From the NCBI RefSeq assembly GCF_900458815.1, contig NZ_UHDZ01000001.1, forward strand, positions 2,108,001-2,172,000: 64,000 nucleotides of DNA, in the 5' to 3' direction. Below are positions 20,009-32,458 of this stretch, piece by piece; within the stretch, counting starts at the first letter, position 1, and the number at the start of each line of letters is the position of its first letter. The position numbers and the translations under genes were made by a program. The stretch is from Staphylococcus saccharolyticus. GTDB lineage: Bacteria > Bacillota > Bacilli > Staphylococcales > Staphylococcaceae. Under the pieces are notes generated by a model, which saw only the letters and a program-made list of their open reading frames with translations, was not told where the DNA came from and made no database searches.

Positions 20009-22090
20009 TTATTCACCTTTATTTTTCTTGATGATTTCATCAGCGATTGATTTAGGAACTTCAGCATAGTGGTCAAAGTACATAGTGTAAGTACCGCGAC
20101 CTTGAGTATTAGAACGTAATGAAGTTGCATAACCGAACATTTCTGAAAGTGGTACAAAGGCATTTACAACTTGTGCATTACCACGTGGTTCCATACCATC
20201 TACACGTCCACGACGAGCAGTTACATCACCCATGATATCACCCATGTATTCTTCAGGCATTTCGATTGTTACTTTCATCATTGGTTCTAAGATAACTGGA
20301 TCACATTTTTTAGCAGCTTCTTTAAGTGCTAATGATGCAGCAATTTTGAAGGCCATTTCAGATGAATCGACATCATGGTATGAACCATCAAATAATTTAG
20401 CTCTAACATCAATTAATGGGTAACCAGCTAAGACACCATTTTCCATAGCATCTTTAAGACCTTGTTCAACTGATGGAATGTATTCACGAGGAACTACACC
20501 ACCGACGATAGCGTTTTCGAATTCGAAACCGCCACCTGTTTCATTAGGTGTGAATTCAATGTGAACATCACCATATTGACCACGACCACCAGATTGACGA
20601 GAGAATTTACCCTGAACTTGCGCAGGTTGTTTAAATGTTTCACGGTATGAAACCATTGGTGCACCTACATTACATTCAACGTTGAATTCTTTCTTCATAC
20701 GGTCAACTAAGATGTCTAAGTGTAATTCACCCATACCACCGATAATAACTTGTCCAGTTTCTTCATCAGTGTGTGCATGAAACGTTGGGTCTTCTTCTTG
20801 TAATTTAACTAAAGCTTGAGTCATTTTATCTTGGTCAGCTTTAGATTTTGGTTCAACAGATAAGTGGATAACTGGTTCTGGGAATTCCATTGATTCCAAG
20901 ATAATGTCATTTTTCTCACCACATAAAGTATCACCAGTACCTGTTTCTTTAAGACCTACCGCAGCAGCGATATCGCCTGAATAAACGGTATCAATTTCTT
21001 GACGTGAGTTAGCGTGCATTTGTAATAAACGTCCTACACGTTCACGTCTGTCCTTTGTAGAGTTCTTCACATATGAACCTGAAGTTAATGTACCTGAGTA
21101 CACACGGAAGAATGTTAATTTACCAACATAAGGGTCAGTCATAACTTTGAATGCTAGTGCAGCGAATTCGGCAGAGTCATCTGGTTTAGCTACAACTTCT
21201 TCTTCAGGATTATTAGCGCGGTGACCAATGATTGGTTTAACGTCTAATGGTGAAGGTAAGTAATCAATGACTGCGTTAAGCATTAATTGAACACCTTTGT
21301 TTTTAAATGCTGTACCACATAGTACTGGGTAGAATTCTACATCAGTAGTTGCTTGGCGGATAGCAGCTTTTAATTCATCAACAGAAATTTCTTCGTCACC
21401 AAGATATTTCTCCATTAATTCGTCGTTGTTTTCAGCAACAGCTTCGATTAATTGAGCACGAGCTTCTTCAGCTCTTTCTTTATGATCATCAGGAATTTCG
21501 ATTTCATCAATTTCTGTACCTAAATCGTTTGTATATTTAAAGCATTTCATTTCAACTAAGTCAATGATAGCTTCGAACTCATCTTCAGCACCAATTGGCA
21601 ATTGAATAGGTGCAGCGTTGGCTTGTAAACGATCATGTAAAGTGCTTACTGAGTAGTCAAAGTTTGCACCTAATTTGTCCATTTTGTTTACAAACACTAT
21701 ACGAGGTACACCGTAAGTAGTAGCCTGACGCCAAACTGTTTCTGTTTGAGGTTCAACACCTGATTGAGCATCAAGCACTGTAACCGCACCGTCAAGTACA
21801 CGTAATGAACGTTCAACTTCTACAGTGAAGTCTACGTGTCCTGGAGTATCGATAATGTTTACACGGTGTCCTTCCCATTGTGCTGTTGTTGCAGCAGATG
21901 TGATAGTAATACCACGGTCTTGTTCTTGTTCCATCCAGTCCATTTGTGAAGCACCTTCGTGTGTTTCACCAATTTTATGGATACGACCTGTGTAATAAAG
22001 AATACGTTCAGTCGTAGTAGTTTTACCAGCATCAATATGAGCCATGATACCGATGTTACGAGTATTTTTCAAAGAAAAGTCTCTTGCCAT
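20009..22090 (-). CDS. fusA: Elongation factor G
   Basis: A 693-residue translocase GTPase, full length for the family. It shows [10 protein letters not shown] (P-loop near residue 17), DTPGHVDF (switch II), NKMDKLGA, domain III-IV blocks and an intact C-terminal [12 protein letters not shown]. The segment [13 protein letters not shown], which holds the main fusidic acid resistance positions in S. aureus (around His457 and Leu461), is unchanged, so no common target-site resistance is seen. The ATG has AAGGAGAAA 6 nt upstream. It follows rpsG after 118 nt; that spacer can fold (CCCTGAG with CTTAGGG). Confidence 0.99.
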   Translation of the reverse strand: MARDFSLKNTRNIGIMAHIDAGKTTTTERILYYTGRIHKIGETHEGASQMDWMEQEQDRGITITSAATTAQWEGHRVNIIDTPGHVDFTVEVERSLRVLDGAVTVLDAQSGVEPQTETVWRQATTYGVPRIVFVNKMDKLGANFDYSVSTLHDRLQANAAPIQLPIGAEDEFEAIIDLVEMKCFKYTNDLGTEIDEIEIPDDHKERAEEARAQLIEAVAENNDELMEKYLGDEEISVDELKAAIRQATTDVEFYPVLCGTAFKNKGVQLMLNAVIDYLPSPLDVKPIIGHRANNPEEEVVAKPDDSAEFAALAFKVMTDPYVGKLTFFRVYSGTLTSGSYVKNSTKDRRERVGRLLQMHANSRQEIDTVYSGDIAAAVGLKETGTGDTLCGEKNDIILESMEFPEPVIHLSVEPKSKADQDKMTQALVKLQEEDPTFHAHTDEETGQVIIGGMGELHLDILVDRMKKEFNVECNVGAPMVSYRETFKQPAQVQGKFSRQSGGRGQYGDVHIEFTPNETGGGFEFENAIVGGVVPREYIPSVEQGLKDAMENGVLAGYPLIDVRAKLFDGSYHDVDSSEMAFKIAASLALKEAAKKCDPVILEPMMKVTIEMPEEYMGDIMGDVTARRGRVDGMEPRGNAQVVNAFVPLSEMFGYATSLRSNTQGRGTYTMYFDHYAEVPKSIADEIIKKNKGE

Positions 22091-22208
22091 GTATTTTTTC
22101 TCCTTCCAGTATTTACTGAATAAGTACTATAGATATGGCGATGCCCTAAGCATGAGCCATTATTGGTAAACCGTGTAACGGAACACACTCAGGGTAAAAG
22201 CTTTCATC

Positions 22209-22679
22209 TTACCAACGATAGTGAGCAAATGCTTTGTTTGCTTCAGCCATTTTGTGAGTATCTTCACGTTTTTTGACTGCACCACCTGTATTATTTGCAG
22301 CGTCTAAGATTTCATTAGCTAAACGTTCTTCCATAGTTTTTTCACCGCGAAGACGAGCATAGTTTACTAACCAACGTAATCCTAAAGTTGTACGACGTAC
22401 TGGGCGCACCTCAACTGGTACTTGGTAGTTAGAACCACCTACACGACGAGCTTTAACCTCTAATACTGGCATAATATTATTGATTGCTTCTTCGAATACT
22501 TCTAATGCATCACGACCACTGCGTTGTTCAACAAGATCAAATGCAGAATAAAGAATTCTTTGAGCTGTTCCGCGTTTACCATCTAACATAATTTTGTTAA
22601 TTAATTTAGTAACTAACTTAGAATTATGAATTGGATCCGGTAATACGTCTCTTTTTGGTACTGATCCTTTACGAGGCAT
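22209..22679 (-). CDS. rpsG: 30S ribosomal protein S7
   Basis: A 156-residue S7, the primary binder that nucleates assembly of the 30S head on the 3' domain of 16S rRNA. The typical start [16 protein letters not shown] and end AFAHYRW are present, and the whole length matches bacterial S7. The start has GGGAGGATTTACATT-type spacing with a GGGAGG site. It is the second gene of the str operon, 58 nt after rpsL. Confidence 0.99.
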   Translation of the reverse strand: MPRKGSVPKRDVLPDPIHNSKLVTKLINKIMLDGKRGTAQRILYSAFDLVEQRSGRDALEVFEEAINNIMPVLEVKARRVGGSNYQVPVEVRPVRRTTLGLRWLVNYARLRGEKTMEERLANEILDAANNTGGAVKKREDTHKMAEANKAFAHYRW

Positions 22680-22737
22680 AATGTAAATCCTCCCTTCCTA
22701 TTATAGTATACTCTTTAAAATTTACGTAATCATAAAC

Positions 22738-23151
22738 TTAATTTTTAGGTTTTTTAGTTCCATATAGTGAACGTCCTTGTTTACGTCCATCTACACCAGA
22801 AGTATCAAGTGCACCACGCACAATGTGATAACGCACACCAGGTAAGTCTTTTACACGTCCACCACGTACAAGTACAACGCTGTGTTCTTGTAAGTTGTGT
22901 CCAATACCAGGAATATATGCATTAACTTCAATATTGTTTGATAAACGTACACGTGCATATTTACGTAATGCTGAGTTTGGTTTTTTTGGTGTCATAGTAC
23001 CTACACGAGTACAAACACCACGTTTTTGAGGTGAGTTTAAGTCAGTAAATTGTTTCTTTTTACTATTGAAACCTCTATTTAAAGCTGGTGAATCTGATTT
23101 TTTTGTTTTGCTTTTTCTTGGTTTGCGTACTAATTGGTTAATAGTTGGCAT
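22738..23151 (-). CDS. rpsL: 30S ribosomal protein S12
   Basis: A 137-residue S12 that sits at the decoding site. The start [15 protein letters not shown] and the decoding loops [11 protein letters not shown] and [13 protein letters not shown] are the wild-type forms; the lysines whose change gives streptomycin resistance are unchanged. The ATG has GAGGAGGAC upstream. It opens the str operon proper, 89 nt after the small L7Ae-type gene. Confidence 0.99.
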   Translation of the reverse strand: MPTINQLVRKPRKSKTKKSDSPALNRGFNSKKKQFTDLNSPQKRGVCTRVGTMTPKKPNSALRKYARVRLSNNIEVNAYIPGIGHNLQEHSVVLVRGGRVKDLPGVRYHIVRGALDTSGVDGRKQGRSLYGTKKPKN

Positions 23152-23240
23152 GACTGTGTCCTCCTCTCTTCACTTTTTAATTCCACACATCCAGGTGGTT
23201 CATTTTATGGTTAAATAAAATTTAGTAAGCAACATCCTTA

Positions 23241-23501
23241 CTAATTCTCATTCAATAACGCAACAATTGTTGCATTAACATTGATACCTACATATTCTCC
23301 TAAGGCGCGTTGGCTTGAGAAAAATGTAATAGGTATATTTTTATGATTGATATAGCTTAACACGCGAGTTAGTAAATGAACTTCAACGTCTTTAGCAATA
23401 ATCAATGATGTAACTTGATCTCTTTTTAACACTTTGAGCGTCTCTTTGAGACCGACTACATAATGTTGTTTGTTAAAGCGTGCAACTTTTTCATTAGACA
23501 T
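23241..23501 (-). CDS. L7Ae-family ribosome-associated protein (YbxF-like)
   Basis: An 86-residue RNA-binding protein of the L7Ae/L30e/Gadd45 fold. The block [22 protein letters not shown] is the usual kink-turn RNA-binding start, followed by ...[15 protein letters not shown] and [13 protein letters not shown]. In Bacillus the homologue YbxF (also called L7Ae-like) sits at the same place, between rpoC and rpsL, and binds kink-turns; it is dispensable there. A TATTTAAATG start with a GGAG site gives the first ATG. Co-transcription with rpsL is likely. Confidence 0.92.
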   Translation of the reverse strand: MSNEKVARFNKQHYVVGLKETLKVLKRDQVTSLIIAKDVEVHLLTRVLSYINHKNIPITFFSSQRALGEYVGINVNATIVALLNEN

Positions 23502-23659
23502 TTAAATATCCTCCAAAGTTCTGCCTGCATCAACCTTTAATATATTAACATTATTCAGCTATTATAGTCAACAATTTATCCAGTCATTTATTATAAAAAT
23601 AAAATTTTGATTACTGAGAAAATACTGATTAAAAATCAAATAGAGTCTATCGCAATATA

Positions 23660-23706
23660 AATATAGGGCAGAACGCTTTCATTGTTCCACCCTAATCAAA
23701 TATTTC
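23660..23706 (-). terminator. Putative terminator after rpoC
   Basis: On the minus strand AGGGTGGAAC pairs with GTTCTGCCCT around a 9-nt loop (one G-U and one mismatch), with a short ATATTTATATT tail. It starts 24 nt after the rpoC stop. The weak T-run suggests partial termination ahead of the str genes. Confidence 0.5.
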
Positions 23707-23729
23707 GATTTAAATTTTTAGTAGCAATA

Positions 23730-26700
23730 CTATTCAGTAATCTCTACTTCCTCATTTGCTTCTGCTACTGGAGTAGACGTTTTATCATATTGAATATCAC
23801 TATAACGTCTCATACCAGTACCTGCAGGAATAAGTTTACCAATAATTACATTTTCTTTTAAACCAAGTAAGTCATCTCGTTTACCTTTAATTGCTGCATC
23901 GGTAAGTACACGAGTTGTTTCTTGGAATGACGCCGCTGATAAGAAGCTTTCAGTTTCAAGAGAAGCTTTTGTAATACCAAGCAATACTGGTTTAGCAGTT
24001 GCTGGACGTTTACGATGTTTAAATGCATCTCTATTTGCATCTGTAAAGCTATGAATGTCTACAAGTGAACCTGGTAATAATTTTGTGTCACCAGCTTCAA
24101 TAATACGTACTTTTCGTAGCATTTGTCTTACCATTACTTCAACGTGTTTATCATCAATTTCCACACCTTGCATACGGTAAACTTTTTGTACTTCTTTTAA
24201 TAGGTAGCTTTCAGTTGCGTTGAGACCTGCTACTGCTAAATAGTTTTTGGGCTCGATAGAACCTTCTGTGAGAACTTCACCACGTTCTACAGATTGCCCT
24301 ACTTCCACTTTAAGTCTCGAAGTACCTGAAGCCAGATATGATCTTGTTTCATTAGCACCTTTAACGATGATTTCTTGTTGACGATCTTTAGCTAATTTAA
24401 TGTCTTCTACAACACCTTCGATTTCAGTAATAACCGCTTGACCTTTAGGATTACGCGCTTCGAAGATTTCTTGGATACGTGGAAGACCTTGCGTGATATC
24501 GCTTCCTGCAACCCCACCAGTGTGGAATGTACGCATTGTAAGTTGGGTACCTGGCTCACCAATTGATTGAGCGGCAATTGTACCAACTGCTTCTCCAACT
24601 TCAACTTTTTCTCCAGTGGCAAGGTTTTTACCATAACATTTTTCACAAACACCATGGCGAGTATTACAAGTGAATGCAGAACGAATATACATTTGTTCAA
24701 TACCTGCATCAGTGATTTGTTTAGCGATATCAGCAGTAATTAATTCATCTGGACGGATGATGATTTCATCAGTTTCCGGATGGCGAATTGTTTCTTTAGA
24801 GTAGCGACCTTCGATACGTTCAATGAATGGTTCAATCATTTCTGTACCCTCTTTGATATCAGAAACTAATAAACCACGGTCGGTACCACAGTCTTCTTCA
24901 CGCACGATAACATCTTGTGCCACGTCAACAAGACGACGAGTAAGGTAACCAGAATCAGCTGTTTTAAGGGCTGTATCGGCAAGACCTTTACGCGCACCAT
25001 GTGTAGAAATGAAGTACTCTAATACAGTTAAACCTTCACGGAATGAAGATGTGATTGGTAACTCGATAATTTTACCTGAAGGTGCAGCCATTAATCCACG
25101 CATACCAGCTAACTGAGTAAAGTTAGATGCGTTACCACGGGCACCAGAATCACTCATCATGAAGATTGGGTTTGTTTTTTCAAGAGACTGCATTAATTCG
25201 CCTTGAATTTGGTCTTTAGCGTCAGTCCAAATCTCAACAACCCCATTGTAACGCTCATCTTCAGTGATTAAACCACGATTAAATTGTTTAGTCACACGTT
25301 CAACTAATTTTTCGTGTTCATCTAGGATATCTTGTTTATCTGGTAGTACCACAATATCAGATACACCAACAGTGATTCCTGCTTTAGAAGAGAATTTGAA
25401 ACCTAAATCTTTCATTCTATCTAACATCATAGAAGTATCCGTAATGCTAAATCTATTGAATACTTCAGCAATAATGTTTCCTAAGAACTTTTTATTAAAT
25501 GGTTCTATAAGTACTGCATTATCAAAGTATTCTTTTAATCCACCTTCACCCAATTGAGTAGGATCAATAAAGTATTTGTCAGGTGTCTTTGTTTCTAAAT
25601 TAGCTTGGCTTGGCTCATTGATATATGCAAATGAATCAGGAATAATTTCATTGAAAATAATTTTACCTACTGAAGTAGCTAATATTTTATTATTTTGTTC
25701 ATCAGTAAATGTTGGATTATTAAATGAATTAGCATGAACACCAATACGAGTGTGTAAGTGTACATATCCATTTGCATATGCTTTTAATACTTCATTTGTA
25801 TCATTAAAAATGGCACCAGTATTTACCGCATCTTTTCGTTCTAATGTTAAATAATAGTTACCTAATACCATATCTTGAGATGGTGTAACAACTGGCTTAC
25901 CATCTTTAGGATTTAAGATGTTTTGAGCAGCAAGCATTAACATACGAGCTTCAGCTTGTGCTTCTTTAGATAAAGGTACGTGAACAGCCATTTGGTCACC
26001 ATCAAAGTCTGCGTTATATGCAGTTGTAACAAGTGGATGAAGACGAATCGCACGACCTTCAACTAATGTAGGTTCAAACGCTTGGATACCTAATCTATGC
26101 AATGTTGGTGCACGGTTAAGTAATACTGGGTGTTCAGTAATAACATCTTCTAATACATCCCATACTTCATCTTCCATACGTTCAATTTTACTTTTAGCAT
26201 TTTTAATGTTTGTAGCAATTTCACGTTGAACTAGTTTTTTCATTACAAATGGTTTGAATAATTCAAGAGCCATCTCTTTTGGAAGACCACATTGATACAT
26301 TTTCAAGCTTGGTCCTACTGCGATAACTGAACGGCCTGAATAGTCAACACGTTTCCCTAATAAGTTTTGACGGAAACGACCTTGTTTACCCTTCAACATA
26401 TGTGAAAGTGATTTTAAAGGACGGTTACCAGGTCCAGTAACTGGACGGCCACGGCGACCGTTATCAATTAGAGCATCTACTGCTTCTTGTAACATACGTT
26501 TTTCGTTTTGTACGATGATACCAGGTGCACCAAGATCTAATAAACGTTTTAAACGATTATTACGGTTAATCACACGACGATACAAGTCGTTTAAATCACT
26601 TGTTGCAAAACGCCCTCCGTCTAATTGAACCATTGGACGAATTTCTGGTGGAATAATTGGTAGAACATCTAGTATCATACAAGAAGGATTGTTACCAGAA

Positions 26701-27353
26701 TTTCTAAATGATTCAACAACTTCTAAACGTTTAATTGCTCGAGTTAATCTTTGACCTGTAGCAGATTCTAACTCATCACGTAAGATTTTTAACTCTTCGT
26801 CTAAATCAATTTCTTCTAATAAATCTTTAATACCTTCAGCGCCCATTTTGGCAGTAAATTGATTTGGATATTTATCATAATACTCTCTGAATTCAGCTTC
26901 AGACAATAACGTTTTCTTTTCTAATCCTGTAGGACCTGGATCAACTACTATATAAGAAGCAAAATAAATCACTTCTTCTAATGCTCTTGGTGACATATCG
27001 AGCAATAGTCCCATACGACTTGGAATTCCTTTGAAATACCAGATATGAGATACAGGTGCTGCTAATTCAATGTGTCCCATTCTTTCTCGACGCACTTTTG
27101 ATTTAGTTACTTCAACGCCACATCTATCACATACCATACCTTTGTAGCGTACACGTTTGTACTTCCCACAACTACATTCCCAGTCTTTAGTAGGTCCAAA
27201 AATTCTTTCACAGAAAAGACCATCTTTTTCTGGCTTTAAAGTACGATAGTTTATTGTTTCAGGTTTCTTAACTTCACCATATGACCAAGAACGAATCTTT
27301 TCAGGTGAAGCTAATCCTATTTTCATATAATGGAAATTATTTACATCAATCAA
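23730..27353 (-). CDS. rpoC: DNA-directed RNA polymerase beta' subunit
   Basis: A 1207-residue beta' subunit. The catalytic [12 protein letters not shown] is intact, as are the N-terminal zinc cysteines (CSCGKYK, CDRCGV), the second zinc set ([19 protein letters not shown]) and the bridge/trigger region ([25 protein letters not shown]). The start is taken as TTG at 27351-27353, 8 nt after a perfect AAGGAGG, because this gives the S. aureus length. One oddity: residue 225 is Cys ([11 protein letters not shown]) where bacterial beta' almost always has Trp (PxWMxLxVLP). It follows rpoB after 131 nt. Confidence 0.98.
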   Translation of the reverse strand: MIDVNNFHYMKIGLASPEKIRSWSYGEVKKPETINYRTLKPEKDGLFCERIFGPTKDWECSCGKYKRVRYKGMVCDRCGVEVTKSKVRRERMGHIELAAPVSHIWYFKGIPSRMGLLLDMSPRALEEVIYFASYIVVDPGPTGLEKKTLLSEAEFREYYDKYPNQFTAKMGAEGIKDLLEEIDLDEELKILRDELESATGQRLTRAIKRLEVVESFRNSGNNPSCMILDVLPIIPPEIRPMVQLDGGRFATSDLNDLYRRVINRNNRLKRLLDLGAPGIIVQNEKRMLQEAVDALIDNGRRGRPVTGPGNRPLKSLSHMLKGKQGRFRQNLLGKRVDYSGRSVIAVGPSLKMYQCGLPKEMALELFKPFVMKKLVQREIATNIKNAKSKIERMEDEVWDVLEDVITEHPVLLNRAPTLHRLGIQAFEPTLVEGRAIRLHPLVTTAYNADFDGDQMAVHVPLSKEAQAEARMLMLAAQNILNPKDGKPVVTPSQDMVLGNYYLTLERKDAVNTGAIFNDTNEVLKAYANGYVHLHTRIGVHANSFNNPTFTDEQNNKILATSVGKIIFNEIIPDSFAYINEPSQANLETKTPDKYFIDPTQLGEGGLKEYFDNAVLIEPFNKKFLGNIIAEVFNRFSITDTSMMLDRMKDLGFKFSSKAGITVGVSDIVVLPDKQDILDEHEKLVERVTKQFNRGLITEDERYNGVVEIWTDAKDQIQGELMQSLEKTNPIFMMSDSGARGNASNFTQLAGMRGLMAAPSGKIIELPITSSFREGLTVLEYFISTHGARKGLADTALKTADSGYLTRRLVDVAQDVIVREEDCGTDRGLLVSDIKEGTEMIEPFIERIEGRYSKETIRHPETDEIIIRPDELITADIAKQITDAGIEQMYIRSAFTCNTRHGVCEKCYGKNLATGEKVEVGEAVGTIAAQSIGEPGTQLTMRTFHTGGVAGSDITQGLPRIQEIFEARNPKGQAVITEIEGVVEDIKLAKDRQQEIIVKGANETRSYLASGTSRLKVEVGQSVERGEVLTEGSIEPKNYLAVAGLNATESYLLKEVQKVYRMQGVEIDDKHVEVMVRQMLRKVRIIEAGDTKLLPGSLVDIHSFTDANRDAFKHRKRPATAKPVLLGITKASLETESFLSAASFQETTRVLTDAAIKGKRDDLLGLKENVIIGKLIPAGTGMRRYSDIQYDKTSTPVAEANEEVEITE

Positions 27354-27484
27354 GGAGCCTACCTCCTTCAATTTAGATTAGCTGTGCTATTTGATTGATT
27401 ACTTTCATTGAAATCGAATACCTAAAGAAGTTGAAATGATAATCATTTCATACCCTTTAAGTATTCATTTATCTTAAGTGCTTA

Positions 27485-30400
27485 TTAATCAGTTGTTTCT
27501 TTTTGTGATTCCGGAGCATTTTTTTGTTGTAAATCTACTTTGCGTTCCGTTGCATCTTCATCATCAACATCTGCCATTTCAATTTCATTATCATGCTCAT
27601 CCATTACTTTAACATCTAATCCTAAACTTTGTAATTCTTTCATCAGTACTCGGAATGACTCAGGAACACTTGGTCTAGAGATGTTTTCACCTTTAACGAT
27701 AGATTCGTAAGTTTTAACACGTCCTACTGTATCGTCAGATTTATAAGTTAAGATTTCTTGTAAAGTATAAGCAGCACCATATGCTTCAAGTGCCCATACC
27801 TCCATCTCACCGAAACGTTGTCCACCAAATTGTGCTTTACCACCGAGTGGTTGTTGTGTAACGAGTGAGTATGGTCCTGTTGAACGTGCATGCAATTTGT
27901 CATCAACCATGTGAGCAAGTTTAAGCATGTACATTACACCTACAGAAATACGGTTATCAAACGGTTCACCCGTACGCCCATCATATAATACAGTCTTACC
28001 ATCACGTGCCATGCCGGCCTCTTCGATTGTAGACCAAACATCATCATCATTAGCACCATCAAATACTGGTGATGCAATGTGGATGCCTAAGTTTTTAGCA
28101 GCCATACCTAAGTGTAATTCTAGCACTTGTCCAATGTTCATACGTGAAGGTACACCAAGTGGATTTAACATGATGTCGATTGGTCGACCATCAGGTAAGT
28201 ATGGCATATCTTCTTCAGGAACAATTTTAGAAATAACACCTTTATTACCATGACGACCGCACATTTTATCCCCTACATGAATTTTACGTTTTTGAACGAT
28301 ATAAACACGTACTAATTGATTTACACCAGGAGATAAAGTGTCATCGCCCTCTTCACGGTTGAAGACTTTTACATCTAATACGATGCCCCCTGCACCATGT
28401 GGTACACGTAATGAAGTATCACGAACTTCACGAGCCTTTTCACCGAAAATAGCATGTAATAATCTTTCTTCTGCTGTTAGTTCCGTTACACCTTTAGGCG
28501 TTACTTTGCCTACTAAGATGTCACCATCTTTAACTTCGGCACCAACATAAACGATACCACGATCGTCTAAGTTTTTAAGCGCACTTTCAGACACATTAGG
28601 AATATCACGAGTAATTTCTTCAGGTCCTAATTTAGTGTCACGTGCTTCTGATTCGTATTCTTCGATATGAATAGATGTATAGACATCATCTTTAACTAAA
28701 CGTTCGCTCATGATAACGGCATCCTCATAGTTATAACCGTCCCAAGTCATGAAACCTACAACTACGTTACGACCTAAAGCCATTTCACCTAGTTCCATTG
28801 AAGGACCGTCTGCTAAAATTTCGTTATATTCAACAACGTCTCCAACAGAAACAATTGGGCGTTGGTTATAACATGTACCAGAGTTTGAACGTTTGAATTT
28901 TGCTAATGGATAGCGATCTAATTCACCTTCATGTTCAATACCATTTTCTTCTACTAAACGACGAACTAAAACTTCATTAGACTCAACATGTTCAACACGT
29001 CCTCTATGCTTAGCAGTAATTGCTGCACCTGAGTCACGCGCTGCTACATGTTCCATACCTGTTCCAACAAATGGCGCTTCTGGGTTCATTAATGGTACTG
29101 CTTGACGTTGCATGTTTGCACCCATTAATGCTCGGTTTGAGTCATCGTTTTCTAAGAATGGGATACATGCAGTAGCTGCTGAAACTACTTGTTTAGGTGA
29201 TACGTCCATATAGTCCATTTTTTCTTTAGCCATCACTGTGTTATTGCCACGAAAACGACAAACAACTTCATCATCTAAGAAGCACCCATTTTCATCAAGA
29301 CGTGAGTTTGCTTGTGCAACAACATAACTATCTTCTTCATCAGCAGTTAAGTAGTCAATTTGGTCAGTGATTGAATTAGTATCTAAATCAACTTTACGAT
29401 AAGGTGTTTCAATAAAACCAAATTCATTTACTCTTGCATAACTAGATAATGAGTTAATTAATCCAATGTTTGGGCCCTCAGGTGTTTCAATAGGGCACAT
29501 ACGACCGTAGTGAGAATAATGCACGTCACGTACTTCCATTTGAGCGCGTTCACGAGTTAAACCACCAGGTCCTAGAGCTGATAAACGACGTTTATGAGTC
29601 AACTCAGCTAATGGGTTTGCTTGGTCCATGAATTGAGATAATTGAGAACTACCAAAAAATTCTTTAATAGATGCAATGACTGGACGAATATTAATTAATT
29701 GTTGTGGAGTGATAGAATCAGTGTCTTGAATTGACATTCTCTCACGTACAACACGTTCCATTCTAGACAAACCGATACGGAATTGGTTTTGTAGTAATTC
29801 ACCAACTGAACGTAAACGACGATTACCTAAGTGGTCAATATCATCTGTATAACCAATTCCATTCAATAAGTTAAAGAAGTAACTCATTGAGGCGATAATA
29901 TCAGCCGGAGTAATACATTTAACTTCTGAGTCTGGTAATGCATTACCAATAACAGTAGTAGTTCGACCTTCTTCATCATTAGGAACATATACTTTAATTG
30001 ATTGAATTTCTACTGGTTCATCAATGACACTACCTTCAAGTTCAAAGACTTCGCTATTAGCGTTTGTCTCCAATACGTCCATGATTTCATCTAGTTTACG
30101 ACGATCAAGTACAGTACCTTCTTCCGCTACAATCTCACCTGTTTCACTATTAACAATTGGTTCTGCTAGTTTTTGATTAAATAAACGGTGTTTTAAATGT
30201 AACTTTTTGTTAGCTTTATAACGACCTACACTTGCTAAATCATAGCGTTTAGGATCGAAGAAACGTGAATATAATAAGCTTTTAGCATTTTCTACTGTTG
30301 GTGGTTCGCCAGGACGCAAACGTTCATAAATTTCTAATAAAGCTTGTTCTGTATTTTCAGTTCCATCTTTTTCTAATGTATTACGTAAATATTCACTGTC

Positions 30401-31036
30401 TCCTATTAAATCAACGATTTCTTGATCAGTTGAGAAACCTAGCGCACGTAACAATACAGTTAATGGTAATTTACGTGTTCTATCGATACGAACATAAACG
30501 ACATCTTTAGCATCTGTTTCATATTCTAACCAAGCACCACGGTTAGGAATAATAGTCGCATCATAATTTTCACGACCGTTTTTATCAATTTTTTCGTTGA
30601 AATAAACAGATGGTGAACGTACTAATTGAGACACGATAACACGCTCAGCACCATTGATAACAAATGTACCTGTGTCTGTCATTAATGGGAAATCACCCAT
30701 GAAGACTTCTTGTTCTTTTACTTCGCCTGTTTCTTTAATAATGAGACGTACTTTGACACGAAGAGGTGCAGCATAAGTAGCGTCACGATTTTTAGATTCT
30801 TCTAAATCATAATTTGGTTCACCTAATCTATAATCTACAAATTCTAAAGATAGGTTGCCTGTGAAATCTTCAATTGGTGAAATGTCTCTAAACATTTCTA
30901 ATAACCCTTCTTTAAGGAACCAATCATAAGATTTAGTTTGAATTTCTATTAAGTTTGGTAATTCTAATACTTCTGAAATTCTCGCATAATTTCTACGTTT
31001 ACGATGTCTTCCATATTGGACAACTTGACCTGCCAA
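27485..31036 (-). CDS. rpoB: DNA-directed RNA polymerase beta subunit
   Basis: A 1183-residue beta subunit, the same length as in S. aureus. The rifampicin-resistance cluster reads [26 protein letters not shown] across two adjacent blocks, with Gln468, Asp471, His481, Arg484 and Ser486 all wild type, so target-site rifampicin resistance is not expected. Other catalytic blocks ([26 protein letters not shown]) are intact. The start is TTG at 31034-31036 with a GAGGGGTG site 7 nt upstream. It forms an operon with rpoC and has a 200-nt leader. Confidence 0.99.
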   Translation of the reverse strand: MAGQVVQYGRHRKRRNYARISEVLELPNLIEIQTKSYDWFLKEGLLEMFRDISPIEDFTGNLSLEFVDYRLGEPNYDLEESKNRDATYAAPLRVKVRLIIKETGEVKEQEVFMGDFPLMTDTGTFVINGAERVIVSQLVRSPSVYFNEKIDKNGRENYDATIIPNRGAWLEYETDAKDVVYVRIDRTRKLPLTVLLRALGFSTDQEIVDLIGDSEYLRNTLEKDGTENTEQALLEIYERLRPGEPPTVENAKSLLYSRFFDPKRYDLASVGRYKANKKLHLKHRLFNQKLAEPIVNSETGEIVAEEGTVLDRRKLDEIMDVLETNANSEVFELEGSVIDEPVEIQSIKVYVPNDEEGRTTTVIGNALPDSEVKCITPADIIASMSYFFNLLNGIGYTDDIDHLGNRRLRSVGELLQNQFRIGLSRMERVVRERMSIQDTDSITPQQLINIRPVIASIKEFFGSSQLSQFMDQANPLAELTHKRRLSALGPGGLTRERAQMEVRDVHYSHYGRMCPIETPEGPNIGLINSLSSYARVNEFGFIETPYRKVDLDTNSITDQIDYLTADEEDSYVVAQANSRLDENGCFLDDEVVCRFRGNNTVMAKEKMDYMDVSPKQVVSAATACIPFLENDDSNRALMGANMQRQAVPLMNPEAPFVGTGMEHVAARDSGAAITAKHRGRVEHVESNEVLVRRLVEENGIEHEGELDRYPLAKFKRSNSGTCYNQRPIVSVGDVVEYNEILADGPSMELGEMALGRNVVVGFMTWDGYNYEDAVIMSERLVKDDVYTSIHIEEYESEARDTKLGPEEITRDIPNVSESALKNLDDRGIVYVGAEVKDGDILVGKVTPKGVTELTAEERLLHAIFGEKAREVRDTSLRVPHGAGGIVLDVKVFNREEGDDTLSPGVNQLVRVYIVQKRKIHVGDKMCGRHGNKGVISKIVPEEDMPYLPDGRPIDIMLNPLGVPSRMNIGQVLELHLGMAAKNLGIHIASPVFDGANDDDVWSTIEEAGMARDGKTVLYDGRTGEPFDNRISVGVMYMLKLAHMVDDKLHARSTGPYSLVTQQPLGGKAQFGGQRFGEMEVWALEAYGAAYTLQEILTYKSDDTVGRVKTYESIVKGENISRPSVPESFRVLMKELQSLGLDVKVMDEHDNEIEMADVDDEDATERKVDLQQKNAPESQKETTD

Positions 31037-31239
31037 ACAGATTCACCCCTCAAAAATTGTGCGTTTCCCTTTACTTACTCATTGAATATAAAAGACAAAA
31101 AGAAAACGGCAACACGTACGATGACACCATTTTCGATTTATATTTATACTTAATTTATTTATCCATTTTACGTAAAAGTACACACTTATTGAACATAAAT
31201 TTTTACATTTTATAACTATATCAGAATACGATATTGAAA

Positions 31240-31845
31240 TCAACCTTTTGAGCTTTTCAAAATATAATAGCCTTTACTTTTAGTAACAACTTCTACGTTA
31301 TTAAATAGCTCTTCCATTCTTTTTTTCGCTGATGGCATACCTTGCTTTTTTTGAATGACAACATATAATGAACCTGCCTCTTTAAGATGAGCAAATGCTT
31401 CCTCAAAGATACGATGAACAACATCTTTTCCAGCACGAATAGGTGGATTTGTTAGTATGTAATTGAATTGAACTTCTACTGCAGATAAACATTCACTTTC
31501 AATAATAGTTGCATTGTCTATTTGGTTTTTGGTTTGATTCATTTCTGCCAAAGCAAGCGCTCTACAATTGACATCTAACATTGTTATTCGATGATGCGGA
31601 GACACTTTTGCAATTGTTAAACCAATTGGTCCATACCCACACCCTACATCTGCAATAGACTTACTAGGTCCAGGCGGATGTTCTTTTAAAAAAGTCTGAA
31701 TCAACAAATCTGAACCAAAATCTACTCTATCCTTAGAAAACACGCCTGCATCTGTTGTAAATTCTAATTGTGTTTGATTAAAGTAGTAACTAATTTTCTT
31801 TTGGTTACTTTTTACATTCGGCTGTTCATCATAATAATGACTCAT
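31240..31845 (-). CDS. RsmC-like class I methyltransferase (YbxB family)
   Basis: A 201-residue SAM-dependent methyltransferase of the family that holds the 16S rRNA guanine-N2 enzyme RsmC. The SAM motif I is IADVGCGYGPIGL and the catalytic motif IV is TNPPIRAGK, which differs from the NPPF/Y of many N-methylases in the same way as Bacillus YbxB. The open frame extends to 31872, but ATG at 31843-31845 follows an AGAGGTG site and gives the usual MSHYY start. It lies between rplL and rpoB, the standard place in Bacillales. The exact rRNA target is not established for this branch. Confidence 0.88.
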   Translation of the reverse strand: MSHYYDEQPNVKSNQKKISYYFNQTQLEFTTDAGVFSKDRVDFGSDLLIQTFLKEHPPGPSKSIADVGCGYGPIGLTIAKVSPHHRITMLDVNCRALALAEMNQTKNQIDNATIIESECLSAVEVQFNYILTNPPIRAGKDVVHRIFEEAFAHLKEAGSLYVVIQKKQGMPSAKKRMEELFNNVEVVTKSKGYYILKSSKG

Positions 31846-31920
31846 ATCTACACCTCTATTGACATCATTCAATTTAAAATTAATTAAAAGTTAAAATCCT
31901 CAATATAACTATAAATTAAG

Positions 31921-31955
31921 CAAAAACCCCGTTAATTTAATAACGGGGTTTTAAT
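31921..31955 (-). terminator. Terminator of rplJL
   Basis: On the minus strand AACCCCGTTA and TAACGGGGTT form a 10-bp perfect stem with a 6-nt loop followed by TTTTTG. It lies 95 nt after rplL and before the methyltransferase gene. Confidence 0.9.
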
Positions 31956-32050
31956 TTCTCAAAGAATTCAGGTTGTATTCGTCTCGACTATACTTATAAC
32001 ATAGGTCGAACAAATCTCTTCAACCTCATTATTTAATTAGATAGTAGAGA

Positions 32051-32419
32051 CTATTTTAATTCTACGCTAGCTCCAACTTCTTCTAATTGTTCTTTAAGTT
32101 TTTCAGCTTCTTCTTTAGGCATAGCTTCTTTAATTACTTTAGGAGCTCCGTCAACTAATTCTTTAGCATCTTTTAATCCTAAGCCAGTTGCTTCTTTAAC
32201 TGCTTTAACAACTTTGATTTTAGAAGATCCAGCTGAAGTTAATTCAACGTCAAATTCAGTTTTTTCAGCTGCTGCGTCTCCGCCACCAGCTGCACCTGCT
32301 GCTGCTACAGGAGGTGCTGCAGTCACACCAAATTCTTCTTCAATTGCTTTTACTAAATCGTTTAATTCTAATACTGACATTTCTTTAATTGCTTCAATGA
32401 TTTGTTCTTGATTAGCCAT
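32051..32419 (-). CDS. rplL: 50S ribosomal protein L7/L12
   Basis: A 122-residue stalk protein, present in several copies per ribosome, which recruits translational GTPases. The N-terminal dimerisation helix ([21 protein letters not shown]), an Ala/Gly-rich hinge near residues 35-50 and the C-terminal factor-binding domain ([20 protein letters not shown]) are intact. The ATG has TGGAGG 8 nt upstream. It is 39 nt after rplJ. Confidence 0.99.
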   Translation of the reverse strand: MANQEQIIEAIKEMSVLELNDLVKAIEEEFGVTAAPPVAAAGAAGGGDAAAEKTEFDVELTSAGSSKIKVVKAVKEATGLGLKDAKELVDGAPKVIKEAMPKEEAEKLKEQLEEVGASVELK

Positions 32420-32458
32420 TTTACAATTCCTCCATTTAATTTAAATTTTTATGCGCAA

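Noticed and set aside
23660..23706. T-box-like word GGGTGGAAC after rpoC
   Set aside because: It lacks the ACCGCG extension, specifier stem and a regulated gene just downstream; it fits one arm of a terminator hairpin instead.
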